A stretch of DNA of 64,000 bases. It comes from Alentia gelatinosa. Its lineage: Eukaryota; Annelida; Polychaeta; Phyllodocida; Polynoidae. The DNA lies in contig OX465579.1 in assembly GCA_950022655.1 (NCBI GenBank), positions 53,237,950 through 53,301,949 on the forward strand. The letters run 5' to 3'. A program made the translations under genes and the position numbers. Below the pieces are notes generated by a model. The model had not been told where the DNA came from, did no database searches, and was given only the letters and a program-made list of their open reading frames with translations. Below, in pieces: positions 38,801 through 53,800 of the stretch (position 1 is its first letter; every line of letters begins with the position of its first letter).

Positions 38801-41800
38801 AACTTGGATTATGCATGGCAAACTGATGTCTTAGGAACGAATAGTGGAACCTATTTGATATGCCCAAAATATAAAAAATAAGGAATTACTAATGTCCGTT
38901 CTTTTTGGAGTGACCATCACTATATGATTTTCAGGGCTTTTATGCAAAGGGTGTTTTGTGTTACAAACTGAGAGAACAGATACAAAGAACAGAAGCTAAC
39001 TTAAAATAATCAACATATGTAGGATTAGAGATTGATCCTATCTCATGTATTGTTCTTACTTTTACAACGACTTCAACAATACCAATATAAATCATATATA
39101 AATGTGGGCATAAAATCCACCTCACCCAAAGAAGTATCAAAATCAAACATGCAAAACAGGCATTAACCATATTTCTTTTTGTTGTTATGTTTTATCGTTG
39201 TTAACCTTGCACCATAACGATCATTTGACATACATCACAACGTCAGTGAGGATACAGATGAGACATGATGCGGCAAGTGTTTTATTGGATATAACATGCT
39301 TATATTAATTCATATTCTAGGTGGGGATACCTACTAGGATTATCCGGTTTGCCAACAGTTACCTTAGCCCACTTCCCGAGGGCGGTCGCTAGGTTTAGCA
39401 AGGTATGTACAATTCAATATGTTTCAGAAACCAACAGAAGATCACGAATAACTTGCACATCATCATATAAACATGATATTTTCATACGGAGGGTAATTTA
39501 GCAGTTATCCTGTTAATATTATTCAAAGAAAGAGAAATTTTATTCACTGAAAACGAAAACATGAATTTCAATGGCAACATTGAAAACTGGCATCCCTAAT
39601 TTTTTATTGAACCAATATCATTTGAATGGGTCTTGACCGATTCCTAGAACAAAGTTATAAACCATTTTGACTTCTATTTGTGTGTAAATATGCTGAATAA
39701 ACCATCCACTTTTACACCTGCTGCCTCCCCCCTCCCATTATGAGATTTGGCAAAAATACATTTTAATATAAAATATTAAAACTGTAATGCATTGTACCTC
39801 CATAAAACCTTCTGTCCAAAACAGAATTCATATTCCTATGTGTACTTAGTGAGCTCTAAAAAGGAAAAAGATGGCCAGGTCGCCTTGTAACTCTACAAGC
39901 AGTGTGCTACAGTAGGCTATAGCCATAACCCAAAGACCAACCATCCACCTGCTAATAACCCAAGAGAAACTCACCTTCAAACCAAACTGGCTTCCAAAAC
40001 TGAGTGAATCACTACACAGTAGCTCATATTCTTATGAAATCCACTCTCAAAACTCAGGGAATCACTACAGAGAAACTCATCTTCTTAATAAATCCACTCT
40101 CCAAACTCAGGAAATCGCCATAGAAAAACGAACTCATCTTCCCACCTAACCCACTCTCAAACTGAGGGAATCGACACAGAGCAAGTCAACACCTCACCCA
40201 ACCTGCTCCCAAAATGAAATCACCAGAAAGTAATCACCTTCCCACACCCAGACACTGATGACCCTGAGTGTAATACTAATTCTCTGCCCATTCAAGAGGT
40301 AAGCTGTAAATTCCGTGCTTAAAAGATGGCAGTCGAATTGGAACTTGTAATTCTATATTCAATAAAACAGGCATCGAATGAAGCTGACCGAATTGGCGAA
40401 GACTTTCGAATACCCATCGAAATTACGCCCACATAAACGTCATTTAAACTTATTCAACATTTCTAAATAAAACCTCACCTTTCCTTACAATGACTTGGGT
40501 ACTGTGGTACAAAACTATGTATCGCAACTTCCCGAAATGTCTTCCTTGAACAAGAAGTAAGTCTGATAACTGTTTCTTCCTTGGTTTTGTATGTTATTTT
40601 CTGGGCTTTTTATCTGTAGACCTAGAGACAGCATATTCATTAACATCCTGCTAAGAATAGTGTGGGTTGAAGAACGCCTGATAGGTATGGGACTCACCTG
40701 CTGCTTCTCGTGCTGCCACTATCTCATAGGTATCGTACATGTCCCAGTTGGTGGCATTGATTCCTGCATCCTGTAATAAAGTAGTCAAATGTATAATTTT
40801 GGAGAGGCCTAAGTGAAAAGCAGGTTTACCCTCACCGGGCGAACTCGGGCCACTCGATAGTTATGCCAGTATGCTAATTGCTTTCTTCTTGTAACAAATC
40901 CCAAGTAAAATCACATCTAATATGTTAATCTTGAAGATCACGAGTTACTAGACCAATAATGCCCATCTCTATGATGATTCAGGCCTGTACAATTCAGGGT
41001 CACTAAAGGGTTAGCATGTCAGATGTCAAAAAATATTCACCTCGGCAATGGTATATTAGAAACAGCATGTAGATAGTTTGTTACCAGACCAGGCTAGTAC
41101 ATTATTTTTTAATTGTATTTGGTCTTCTTTCAAAGATGTGATATAGAATATACAAGGCTAACAACTACCGGTATGGTTTACAAAAAAGACCGAATCACTC
41201 AAAAGTTTGTTTTCAATTCGCGAGACGTGTAAACTTAAATGCACATGCTTCAAAAGGACTACTCTGTTTCTGACCAATCTTTTACGTTATGAATATATCC
41301 TCTGTTCCTGATCACCATCGCTAATCATCACACTACTCTTACTTACTGTGTGTGTGATTTTTGTTGTCTGGATGCTCTTCAGTTTGGGCGGGTCGTTAAA
41401 GGTATTCATTCCTCGTTCAGCATAGCGATCATTTCCCACACGACTCTTCACCAACTGAAAGTACATCACGACACCAACCATAACATTAATCCTCAGTACA
41501 CTTTTTCCAGGACTGTCAAATGACTACCATGCATGGTCTACTTTGATTCAAATACTACAAGATGGGCATTCCTATTTATTTAAATGTATAAGGTGTATCT
41601 GTGATCTCGTTAACCCAATTTGAGCAATCTAATGATTTCTCTTTCCTGTATTGTTTTTCATGTTTAATTGCTCACAATATGGGCTATACTTAGTCGTGCG
41701 GTTTTTGCATACGTACTGCATTTCAGAGATGCCAGTGAGGTTTGGAAAAACATAGCCGGAAAATTTCCAAACCCTGCTTATCTTCACTCTTTATCCTTTA

Positions 41801-44800
41801 TGATGATAATTTAATAAGCTATAAAAAACGGAAATAACAGGAAAACTGGCATATCTGGTGTTTTATTTTGGGGTATTGGTTTAATCTTAGTGAAGCACAA
41901 TAGCTGTCCATTAAGTTACTTTTCACGCTTTGGGCTAGTGTGCTAAAATATATTGAGTAACACTAGCACAAGAGCCATGCAAAAATACAGGAAAACTGCC
42001 CAACGCAGACCCTAATGGTATCACGCAGACCACCGAAAGTGTATCTGATCAGAGCCAATAGTTACTATCGCACATCAAACTTAACCTTTTTATATTGCAC
42101 TTGCTATATACGAAGCTTTTGGAAAGAGGGATGACTTGTCAAATCTATCTAAAGAGACCCAAGGAGTTCGGTTTGAATATATTTTATAGTCCACCACATG
42201 TCTTGGCAATAAAGGTAACGCAGATCACCCTTGTGTAGGTAAAAACCGGGAACCATTACTGCCACTGTTGCACACTAAAGCAGGTCTCAGAGCAAATCAA
42301 ACACAACTTGGAGCAGCTACACGACATGATAAGTCCAGCTCCAAGCTACTCAAGTACTACTCTGAGCTACCCGCTATGACCTTAAAGCACAGCTCTGTAA
42401 AGCTCTGATCTATTAGAACAAAACTCAACTCGAGCACAGCTCAAATCTACTCAAATATCGCTCCGGAGTGCTCAACACAGCTCTGGGCTACTCAAACAGA
42501 GCTCCAGGCAATTCGAACAAAACATCGAATACGGCTCCAGCAACTTGAGCGCAGCTACAGCCTTCTCTAACACATCTGAAGCATAACTTCCAGTAGCTGA
42601 CTGATGCTCTTAAATTGTACTTCGAACATGGCTGGACACTGGTGTTTTCGCAATCTTGTGAATATTTCTATCAATCGCCAATTATTTTGTATTCATCAAA
42701 GGAGTATGATTATAGAGGGTTTCTTTTCCAAGGTTGATATATATTCGCTATGTAACCCTTTATAAAGCAAGGATGTCATTTGGGTTCATGGGAAAAAAAG
42801 GAGGAAATAGTTTTCATGTTGAATTCACTGCCCCAGAGAGAATGAGAAAACATAGAAAACACATTGTTATTGTCCATGGAATGGGGCTGGGTGTGTGGGA
42901 AGGTTTAAATTACTGTTTATTGGTATGAATGAGGCCCAATTTATTCTCTTTGTTTTACACAAGAAAACAAGATTTTAGGGAAAAAATGAAAACAAGAATT
43001 TCATTGGATAAACTGTCATTTCTGATAAAGTGACTTCGTATTTTTGCACTCCGCTAAATGCATTGGCAAATTATCATTAGACTCTCGAGTTATTCTAAGT
43101 AGGTATTTAACATTCATTGAGCCAGGGAAATTAATTAATGCTTTCACAAGTTATCATTTAACAATTTAACTATTGGCAGATCACAGGATACCAGCATGGT
43201 GTGCGTAGGAAAATAGTTATTCATCAAAGATGAAGGTTCATGCATGGACCCATTCTCCTAGTATAGACCCTTTGCTAAATCTCCATCTCTGCCGCAGACA
43301 AGTGAATACTTTACCCATATTGTTCTGGGTGAACTACATGAAGGAAAAATGTACATCTTGTACTGCGAGTGTTTACTCTTGACTCATAATATTCATGATG
43401 TGTATATAAAGTGTGGGAGCTTTTTAGAGAGTGAACTAAGAAACTGCTTCAATAGTCAACAAAGAGCTATGGTCAGTGGGGACGGATTTCTTGAACCTTG
43501 AGGGAGAGATATTGAACTATGTTGCCTAGAGCAAGGGGCATATGCTAGGAGAATAGCATGTTTTTTTTATCACGATAAGGAATCAGTTGATAACAATATG
43601 TTCAGATGAGTGGAGATCCACCTCAGGCTACATATACACAACATTCACACCTGACAATGGATCCAAAGCAGGCATGGAACACATGCAGCCATCTTAATAC
43701 ATATTGATGCGACTGATTCCACTTTCAGGCTTAGTGAGTATACATTATTGGCTGAGTTGTCTTCACAACGATGACATGATGACAACAATCAACGAGATAC
43801 GGACAACAAAGACATTTTTCGTGACACATGTTTCATCATTTTGGCTAAGTGAAATAAGTTCAGGTACATTATATCTGTTGTATCTATAGGGAATGTACCA
43901 CCTAAAAGCGCAGGGGTCGGGATGAGTGTTTTGGGAATAACGCTGGTCCTATCATGGAATGTTTGGGGGTTTCCAATCCAGCAGGGACACGACGAAAAGC
44001 GTAGTGTTATAGTCACCATCGGCTTCAGGGGTTTAAGGACTCGTCCAACCCAAGGCCCGGGCCTCTGGGGTACAAACACCTCCACCACGCTTTTGGGCTT
44101 GTGAGTAAACACAGACATCTTTATTGAGTACCTGAACAATGTTTCACCAAAATCTCACGAAAAAAAGAGTAGCAAATTACAGTACGAATCACATACTTAG
44201 CAATATGAATTTTGTTATCGAGTCGCTGCCAGCCGACTCAATGACTATGTTAAGGGTTGAAGTAGATTTTTTGGTGTTTCTTATTCATATGAAAATTAAC
44301 TCAATGAACATACATTTATATACAAGTAGTGAATACATCATGAATTACAGCAGTAGTATTTCATAGGAATGATAGCCGCAATGGCTCAAACAAGTGCGGA
44401 ATCCCTTGGTGCGTAAGGGTCATGAGCTTGATGGTAAGAGCACAACGAGTGGGTGAGATGAGCAGCTCGGAATTGCTCAGTAGGCAATGCCGGCTCTACC
44501 TTATCGTTAAAGCCGATTGAACGCAGCTGAGCAGTAAGAAAACACTGACAGCGTTAGTCACCATGAAAAGACCTAAGAAAAGCAAACTATTTCGCGCTTT
44601 ATATGCAGTTTTGAAAAACATATAGGTAAAGGTATAAAATTAGTATGGATATAGAAATAGGTATTAGTCCACGTTGTTACTGGCAAAGTTAGGATTTTCC
44701 TTTTTGCCTTGCATGCTTCATGCTCATAAGAATATAAGACGTACAAATAACAGGGTTAAGAAGATCAGGTATGTAGCGAGATATGGTAGCACTTCTAGTA

Positions 44801-47800
44801 GATAACAAAAAAGCGAAATGTAAATGATATAAAAAGGTAGTGATGATCTTATACAATTTACCCGATTTCTATTCTTCTTAAGCAACTACCATGGGTAAGC
44901 ATGAGAAGTTTGATTAATATTCAGAATTACATCGTTTACAAAAACTGCATGTTGCTCATTTTTGCAGGCCCAATATTCCAAAATTCAAAATGTTATTAAC
45001 ATAAAGGAAAAGTATACATCATTTGCATTGGGAAAAAGACACATTGATAAACCCAACATAATATCGAAATCAGCCTCAGAATGCATCACCAGTGTACTAA
45101 AATAGTGAATAGCGAACAACCTTTGTTTGACAATCAAACATGGGCGCGAGCTACTACAGAATGGTTTACTTCAATCACAAGTCATAAACCAGTGCAAGTT
45201 CCTTTGTTTGCCGCGCGTTTTGTAATGCCAAGCAAATAAATGGTATAAAAGAAGCCTTGGTAATTTCAACAACTTTGTAGTTTCCTATCATTTCCTCAGA
45301 TTCTGCAAGACAACATTTCGGACGGTAAGTAGCTGTCTCCTCACCTACTTACACGGAAAGATGAAGAGACCTTAAGAAACCCTCCTTTATGGGGTTCTAA
45401 TAGTATCACATATCCATGAAAAAATCGCACCAGAAAAGTACAGTACCAGAATTCAAAATAAACCAGCAGTGAGCCTTTCTAACGTTAACACGAGTGACTA
45501 TGACCGTGGGAATCTACTAGAGATTAACAATATTCATTTGGATTCAGTATAGATGAAGTGTTCAATAGTTATTCAACTATCTTTTCGAAATCGCTTTCAT
45601 AGATAGTTCTGGCTGATATCTCTCCTTCGAGGCATTTAAAGGCTGGTTCTACTGAAGCCACTTTTCTACGGTGAGCTGTCAATTCTATCGTATGTTTCTA
45701 GACATACGGTCAAATTTCTTGTTAAGAGTAGATTTCTGTAAAGGGTCTACATCGATTATGATATCGCCTAACTAAGGCATGTTAAGTCAAATTCACAAAT
45801 TTGTAGATAACTTGAGGCTTTATCCGATTCGGTAAATGTTAAATCAGCCAAGTCTATCTTAACATTCGCCATGCAGAGTGAAGTCAAAGCTGCAGTATGT
45901 GATCACTCCTCGCACTGTATTTATACTCAGTGAAACCGTGCTAAGTTTGACCGTGAACACCAGGACACCCACTTTTCACCACTATGCGCTACAGTATTTA
46001 CAAACTACTGAAGGTATGCTCAAACTAACATGACGCCACGTATGAATAAACGAACAAATATCCTCGTGGAAATCTAGAGTGATTCACGTGAAAGCTTTTA
46101 CAATAGGATTACGACCGATGAGAAAGCAGAGATATGACATGATAATTCTGATAATGTAGTAAGCATGGCAGATCTGACCGCATAAATATGATATGATAAT
46201 GATGGTATTGAAGTAATTGTTAATACAATTTTCATTTTGAAGTTTAAGACGTCCCACTGCCTTTTGATGGTTGAAGAGGGTGATTCTCCTTGATGAGAAT
46301 TACAAGTATGATTTTCTGATTTTTTAATGTCTCAAAAACGTTCTTCGCATTTCTCTTTATTTCACACCAAAATGATTAATCTAAATACTGAAAATGAAGG
46401 CGTGGATTTCCATGGGAAAATGGAAAGCTGCCATCATTGCTAGTGGTTTTTTTCTTCTATTTTTCCATCTTTTTTTATACTATCCTACTGTTATTGATAT
46501 GCATTAATGTTTCTAGGTTTCTAATTCCCCCAGAAGGTACAACAGCAGGTTGTGGCAGATGAATTCGAACTATTCCTCGGCTGCTGATACTAATTCCATG
46601 AGCATAACTTATCATTATCGAGGCAACCCTATAAAAGACGTTACAGAACTGTGATGAAGACCATACAGGTATTGAAGATACAGTATGGGTTATGACTTAA
46701 ATATATCCTGCTATGTGCAATGTTCGTGAATACATAAAACATGAAAACGATGCTGAAGAGATGATGCCTGAATATGAACGTCCAGAAATGCCTCATATAC
46801 GATGGTCTTCTATAAATGGCAACAATGAGTACAACAAAAGGGAAACCGCTCCCAGTATGATCATCCAACGACCAGGGAATGGTATAGAGCGCGGGTTTAT
46901 CCTGGATATGACTTCATTTGCTGGTAGAAGAACCCAGTGTTTACAATGTCACCAGCATGCTAACACAGACTGTGGTGACGCGAGCAAGGCATACTTACAA
47001 ACAGCTCATGTTCTTTGCGCTTTTCTCTCCTGTCGTATTTCTGTAGAACATGTGGTATTCAAAATGAAAGAAATGCGCAGTACAAAAAATAGCGTATTCA
47101 AGTATATTTACCCTGCCAGGAATAGGTTTATGTCAATTGTAATATACATGTAAAGAGGATTAAAGAAATGCAAGTATGTAGCATTTAATAATGTAGAAAA
47201 CATATTTGCATGCAGTTAAGTAGAACAGTAGATGAGCTGCATTTTAGGCGTTGTTATGTCAGTGCAATTATGTTTTTTGTGTGGTAATGATATGATACAA
47301 AGAAGAATGATGCCCAATACGTATTTCTTTGACTCATGAAAACTACGAGACGAGGACAACTATCACATGCCATAGCAACTAGAATAAGAGCCTCTAGTCC
47401 TAGAACTGCAAACATTCTACTACAGGCTATAGGCACGGCCAGCTACGCGTACTTTGCCTTTCTTCCTCTGTAGACGGGAATAAAAACCCAACAAAACCAT
47501 CTTTTAACAATTCAAAGTTCAACACTTGCTTTTTCAGACAGTATGGATCACAAAACGTTAACCGTCAATCAATGGGAACACTTTACAAGATATTTATTAA
47601 TTTATCCAATTTCGTTTTTGGTATTGAGTTAAAGGCCATTTCGTCTACTGCGTGATGTTATGCCAATATTACATTTTGTTAAGATTATAGGCTCTATCAA
47701 TATCAAATATTGGTGGAAAGTATCACAATTGCCTGACATCAATGATTTTTGAGACATGTTCTCATTATCAATGTTGTCAACACAAAATGCATATTATCTA

Positions 47801-50800
47801 TCAGAAATGATAAAACATACATGATGGAATTTATCTAGTTATCTTGGAATATACTTTCCATAAATAACTACATCAAGTGCAGACCTTCATAAATACAAAA
47901 TGTGCATGGGTTATATATATATATATATATAGCATGATATATACAAAATGTGCATGTACCTATGTTACCAGGGGGTATTTTGATATATACAAGCGTATAT
48001 GTATCGAAGTCGCAAGGGGATAAACATTTCAATACCTATGTTTTTACTATACAAGATATTCTCGTAATTACAAAATATTAAAGTACAAATATCAAACATT
48101 CAATACAGGATATTTTCTGATCATCTTTTGAATTACGGATAATACATACAATTCAATAAATATATGCAATACATATATATGCATATTTCTTTCCTCTGGT
48201 GTGTCTTTAAGAAGCACTGCAGAAACTGTATTTGTATACGTACCTCATTGTAACGGTCGTTCTGTTCCTTAACGAGGGTGGCCTCATCACTATCTGCAGA
48301 CACGCACACCCCGGGCATGTCCAGTAGCCAGATGGTCTCTGTCTCCGTCAGGTCCACTTCGATCACCTTGCCAAGGTCAGATGCACTCAGTTCCTCTGTC
48401 ACCTCCTCACGCTTGTGTTTGATCTCTGAAGATAGTTAAATATTGGAAATGCTTAAAAACTATCAGGATATGTTATTATATATAGTTAATTCTCAGAATA
48501 CTATGAAAATACTAAATACTTAAGAATTCATCCATAGGATCCTTGTGTAAATTAGTAATATGATACTTCATCCATAGAATCCTTGTGTAAATTAGTAATA
48601 TGATACATCATACTTAACTTTCCTCAGAGGTACCAAGTAGTAATTCTGCCTGGTACCTCTCAAAGATACATCTATGAACTAATTGTTGGACATTCCAGAT
48701 GAGACACTTGGTAAAAACAGGGCGGGTCTTTGTGTTCGTATCTTTGGCTACAAGCAAGACAGTAATAGCAGCAAGATGGGTTAAAGTGATCTCATCTTTC
48801 ATGTCTTTAGGGAGGGCACAGTTGATAAGATCAGTAAGGGTATGTTATACTGATTTCACCTTTCCTGTCCTAAAAGGCCTCTTCCGCAGGGCTGCCCATG
48901 AATCCGATTCCGTCGAGCAACTGCCAAACATGCTCATAGTGTACAAACCTACAGGAGCCACCTGCTGGTACCCAGCAAAGGCTATTTCATTAGGTTTTAT
49001 CATTTCATCACTGTGTGGATGCCATTGTTGAACACGTGACTTACTACAGATAAACAATTTCTATACTTGAGCTAATACGGCCGCCACACAGTGGCCTTGC
49101 AACCCTCTTTTGTGCCCATACCATCGGCCTGGTGGAGCAGGCAATTTAGGGTGGGGACAGTTGATAAGATCACTAAAGCTTATTAAGGTTGAGTTGTTGA
49201 TTTGATCTTTCTTGTCCTTTGGGAGAGGACAGCTGTTATGACAGTATGGGTAGGTTATATTGATCTTCATGTATTTGGGGCGAGTAGGTAATAGCAGTAA
49301 GGGTGGTCTTTTATTACCCACCGATTACGGAGTCTATATAGGAAATGTATAGGGCACCTGGAATTAGCTACCCGGAGATTCTTGCATGTCCGAATCTCCT
49401 GCAGGAGATTCCGGAAAAATAGTCCTGTCCATAATGAAGTTGAATCATCATGTACTTTGAAATAAGTTTCTTGAATGGTTATTCAATGCTAATCAATCAT
49501 GATAATCTCATTTACCATCAGAAATCACTGTCATAACACAATTTGCATGCTAAAATCACAGGTTAATGGCAAACTATATTATTGGTGTAAGTCTACACCA
49601 AATTACTGCTACGCTTGACAGTGCTGTGGTGTCTGAAATTAAATGGCCTATAGAAACTTTTTTAATTGCAATAGACTTGTTATTAATCTTGTAGGTAGGT
49701 AATAAATACGATAACAACTGGTTTTGTATACAAGTGACCGTAATCTCCTTGTAGTTGACGACGTTATATCCTCGCTTATCGCTCGGATATTACTACGAGT
49801 CAACTACTCGGAGATTACCGCCACTCGTACACAAAACCAGTCATTATTGTGTATGTCTTACCGCCAAGGGCCGGTGCCAAGTCACCGCTGGGCTCTATGT
49901 CGTCAGTGATGGAGCCTGTGGACCGTCCAGACTGGGAAGCACTGAATACTGACCTATAGATGAGAGAATACAAAATTCGCTATACACAAAAGAAATGTAT
50001 CATTAAATATTAATTTCTTCTTCTTAATAAAGGGATATGCAGTCGTTTGTGAATACAACCAGCGTCGAAAAAAAATATTCACACCCACACAGGTTAAACA
50101 ATGCTCCAACAGACCCTATCAGATTAAAACCTAACTACAAGACATCATAACTCATAAATCATTGGAGTGATTTAGATGGTTCCTGAACCTCCCTTCGATT
50201 GAGAGTGTCCTAAGTCGAGGAAAGAAGTACACAAACTGTTACAAATATTGTACAAAGAATGCTCCACAACAAACATACTATATGCGAAAATCAACACCAG
50301 GTGAATTGAAATTTGTATATATCCCTCTATCTTTACGTGGGTTTTTATGCTACAAATCCAAACGTCCTTTTCCTCATGCGCAGGTCTCAGATAATAACCT
50401 TTCATAATACAAGATATAGAACACATTAAGCCTATTAACGAAGCATTGATCACACAAATACAGCAGTGCCTCGCCTAATACCATTACCTCACATGTTGGT
50501 ACCGCTGCCACCTTTCTTTGAGTGCAACTATCGCCCCAATGCTAATGGGAAAGGATGGATATTATCTTAAATTTATGGTATATGGTGCAGGCATTTCCTA
50601 GAGAAAACCGATACACTTAAATTGTATATATTGAAAGTGAAGTTGGAAAGTAATATCAGTAGTATTACTTATACAATAGTTACTCTCCCAGGTTATGACT
50701 GGTAAAATTACGTATTTGCTTGGTTCTTGAGGGTTATTACAAATTTCCATAATACCTTGTAAATAAATTTTCTAATGCCAAAGCAAGAATATATTTCAAA

Positions 50801-53800
50801 ACTATAAGCAGGATTGCTATGGTCAATATAATTCGACAATAGACAAATACAAATATTTGATACTCTTTTTTTCAAAGCAAATATCATATATTTGTGCGTG
50901 CGCCTCTCTTATCCGGACACAGATAGAACTGATAATTATGGTTAAATGTTCTGTAAACATGTAGAAGGTGAGGTTTATTGGGTCATCTTACCGTGTGAAT
51001 GGTCCACCTCCAAACGTACTGGCTGTGACTGTCCCCGTCTGGTAAATCGACGCCTGTGACATGAGATCCGTTGGCTGGAAAGTAGAACAAGATTTAAAGT
51101 AACTACAAGAAAAAAATATACTTTACATTTCACTGAGTTACATTATATTCATACATATCATCCGACAGGAGTGCTATTATAGATGATAAAATCTAAAATA
51201 GACCATACGCAAAAGATCTACCAAAGTAGAGTGAATCGTATGCAAATAAAATGTTGCTGTGTATTTTGGATAGTATGCCATTTTTAGTGGGCGGTTTAAG
51301 AGGACTTGATACATAAATAATTAGACATTTACATGTGTTACCATGAAGTTTGATTCGGTTAATGTACATGTACGTTTATACATTATATGTAGAAGTTTTA
51401 TAAGATGGGTGCAACCAAATTTCAAACTAGATGATCCAGCTACTGACCGTTCCTCCAGAACTGTCGGCGAGAATGTTGCTTTGGTTTTTACGGACTACAT
51501 TGGGGTCAAGTTGTAGAAGAGGCTGTGGCGTCACATCTTGTCCTTGTTCGTCATATACCTGAGTAAAGAGGTCACGTAAAATAGAATTTTACCGCTTACC
51601 AACGAATTTCATATTTAACTAGAGCTAAGTGTGTATTTCAAAATAGAAATATTGGCCTTTAAAGACCAAATTAGCAGGTGGACGCATTTAAACCGCAATA
51701 CAAGGTTTGCCAATAATTAATTACAATGATAACAAGGAAGGCCCCTGGGAGTTGGCAGGAAGTGGAGGTATAGGGGAGGGGGAAAGGGAGGTGTCAATTA
51801 CCATAGGAGAAACTTACAGGAGTTTGGTGCACATCTTACAAGTCTTTGATTACTGGGCCTGTCATGTGTTTGGGGAAGCTTATAAATTAATTTGAGGTCC
51901 ATAATCAAAGACTTGAGCAAGTCTAGGGAGAGACCAGACCCTGCCAAAGAGTTGTTAAAAATGGACCTGTGGTTAAAAAAGTCCACCCCCACCACCCACC
52001 CCACAAATTAAATGACTTTAAAAAAAATATTATATCAAAATACTAAATAACAAGGATAAAAAGGTTGATAATCTATTAACACCTCATATCATATCAGCCT
52101 TAAAGTATTATATTAGCCTTTCAACAGTCTTACAACAGTCTTATAAGTCTTGCCACAGTCTTACTGCAGTCTTGCAAAGACTTGTGTCAGTCTTGCAAAG
52201 ACTTGTGTCAGTCTTGCAAAGACTTGTGTCAGTCTTATAACAGTCTGACAACAGTCTTAGAACAGTCTTACAACAGTCTTACAACAGTCTTACAACAGTC
52301 TTGTATCAGCCTTACCACAGTCTTGCAAGTCTTACAACAGTCTTGCAACAGTCTGACTGCAGTCTTGCAAAGTCTTGTGTCAGTCTTGCAACAGTCTTGC
52401 TACAGTCTTATATCAGTCTTACAACAGTCTTGTGAGTCTTACAACAGCCTTATATAAGCTTTACAAGTCTTGCAAGTCTTGTAACAGTCTTGTATCGGCC
52501 TAACAACAGTCTTGCAACAGCCTTATAAGTCTTGCAATAGCCTTAAAACAGTCTTGCAACAGTCTTACAAGCCTTGCAACAGTCTTACAAGTTTTGTATC
52601 AGCCTTACAACAGATGTGTAACAGTCTTGCAACAGTCTTGTATCAGCCCTGCAACAGTCCTACAACACTCTTGCAACAGTCTTACAACAGTATTGCAAGT
52701 CTTGTATCAGCCTTACAGCAGATGTGTAACAGTCTTGCAACAGTCTTACAACAGTGTTGTATCAGCCTTATAACAGTCTTGCAACAGTCTTACAACAGTG
52801 TTGTATCAGCCTTATAACAGTCTTGCGACAGTCTTGCGACAGTCTTACAATAGTCTTACAACAGTCTTGTATCAATCTTACGACAGTCTTACAACAGCCT
52901 CGCAACAGTCTTGCAACAGTCTTACAAGATTTGTATCAGCCTTACTACAGATGTGTAATAGTCTTGCCACAGTCTTGTATCAGTCTTTTATCAGTCTTAC
53001 AACAGTCTTTCAAGTCTTGCAACAGTCTTACAACAGTCTTGCAACAGTCTTGAGACCGTCTTACAACAATCTAACAACAGTCTTGAATCAGCCTTACAAC
53101 AGTCATGCAACAGTCTTACAACAGTCTTGCAAGTCTTGTATCAGTCTTATAACAGTATTGCAAGTCTTGCAACAGTCTTGTATCAGCCTTGCAACAGTCA
53201 TGTAACAGTCTTACTACAGTCTTGCAACAGTCCTACAACAGTCTTGCTACAGTCTCATATTAGCCTTACCACAGTCTTACAAGGTCAAACCAAAAAATAA
53301 AACTACAGGATATTGCATTGCCGTAAAACTTGTCAAAAAAATAAAAATTATATCTGTACATAGTTATGGCTCCATCTGGTTTTAGTTGGTCATACTACAG
53401 GCTCCAAGTTCAAAGTGAGGCTGAGCTTCAACCAGATATTTAGTGTTCTTATAAGGATATAGGTATAAGGCATGTGCAAATATGCTTGGAGAGTGATAGG
53501 AACCACAGAGTCCTCTTGGGGGAACATGGCTGCATTACAATTCAAAGATGGCTGCTACCCCCCCCCCCCCCCCATACTATGAAATTAGGCAAAAATACAT
53601 GAATATCACGCCAAATATAAGTTTAACCTAAATAATGACACTTCCTAGAGTGTAAGCAACAGTCAGTGCCACTTATGGAGATGGTAAATGATACACCAAT
53701 GCTCCCTCTTAATCAATATTGAGCAAACATCTGTTTAAGTATGCCCATTTCATACAGCCCCCCCCCCCCCCCACTTATAACAAAAACTTGAATATCTCAG

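Noticed and set aside
43789..44139. 116-codon minus ORF with Pro-rich sequence
   Set aside because: Overlapping open frames on both strands, no splice sites, and no recognisable domain.
52091..53281. CRISPR-like regular repeats
   Set aside because: Units are contiguous 11-bp repeats without unique spacers, in a eukaryotic intron within a transposable element.
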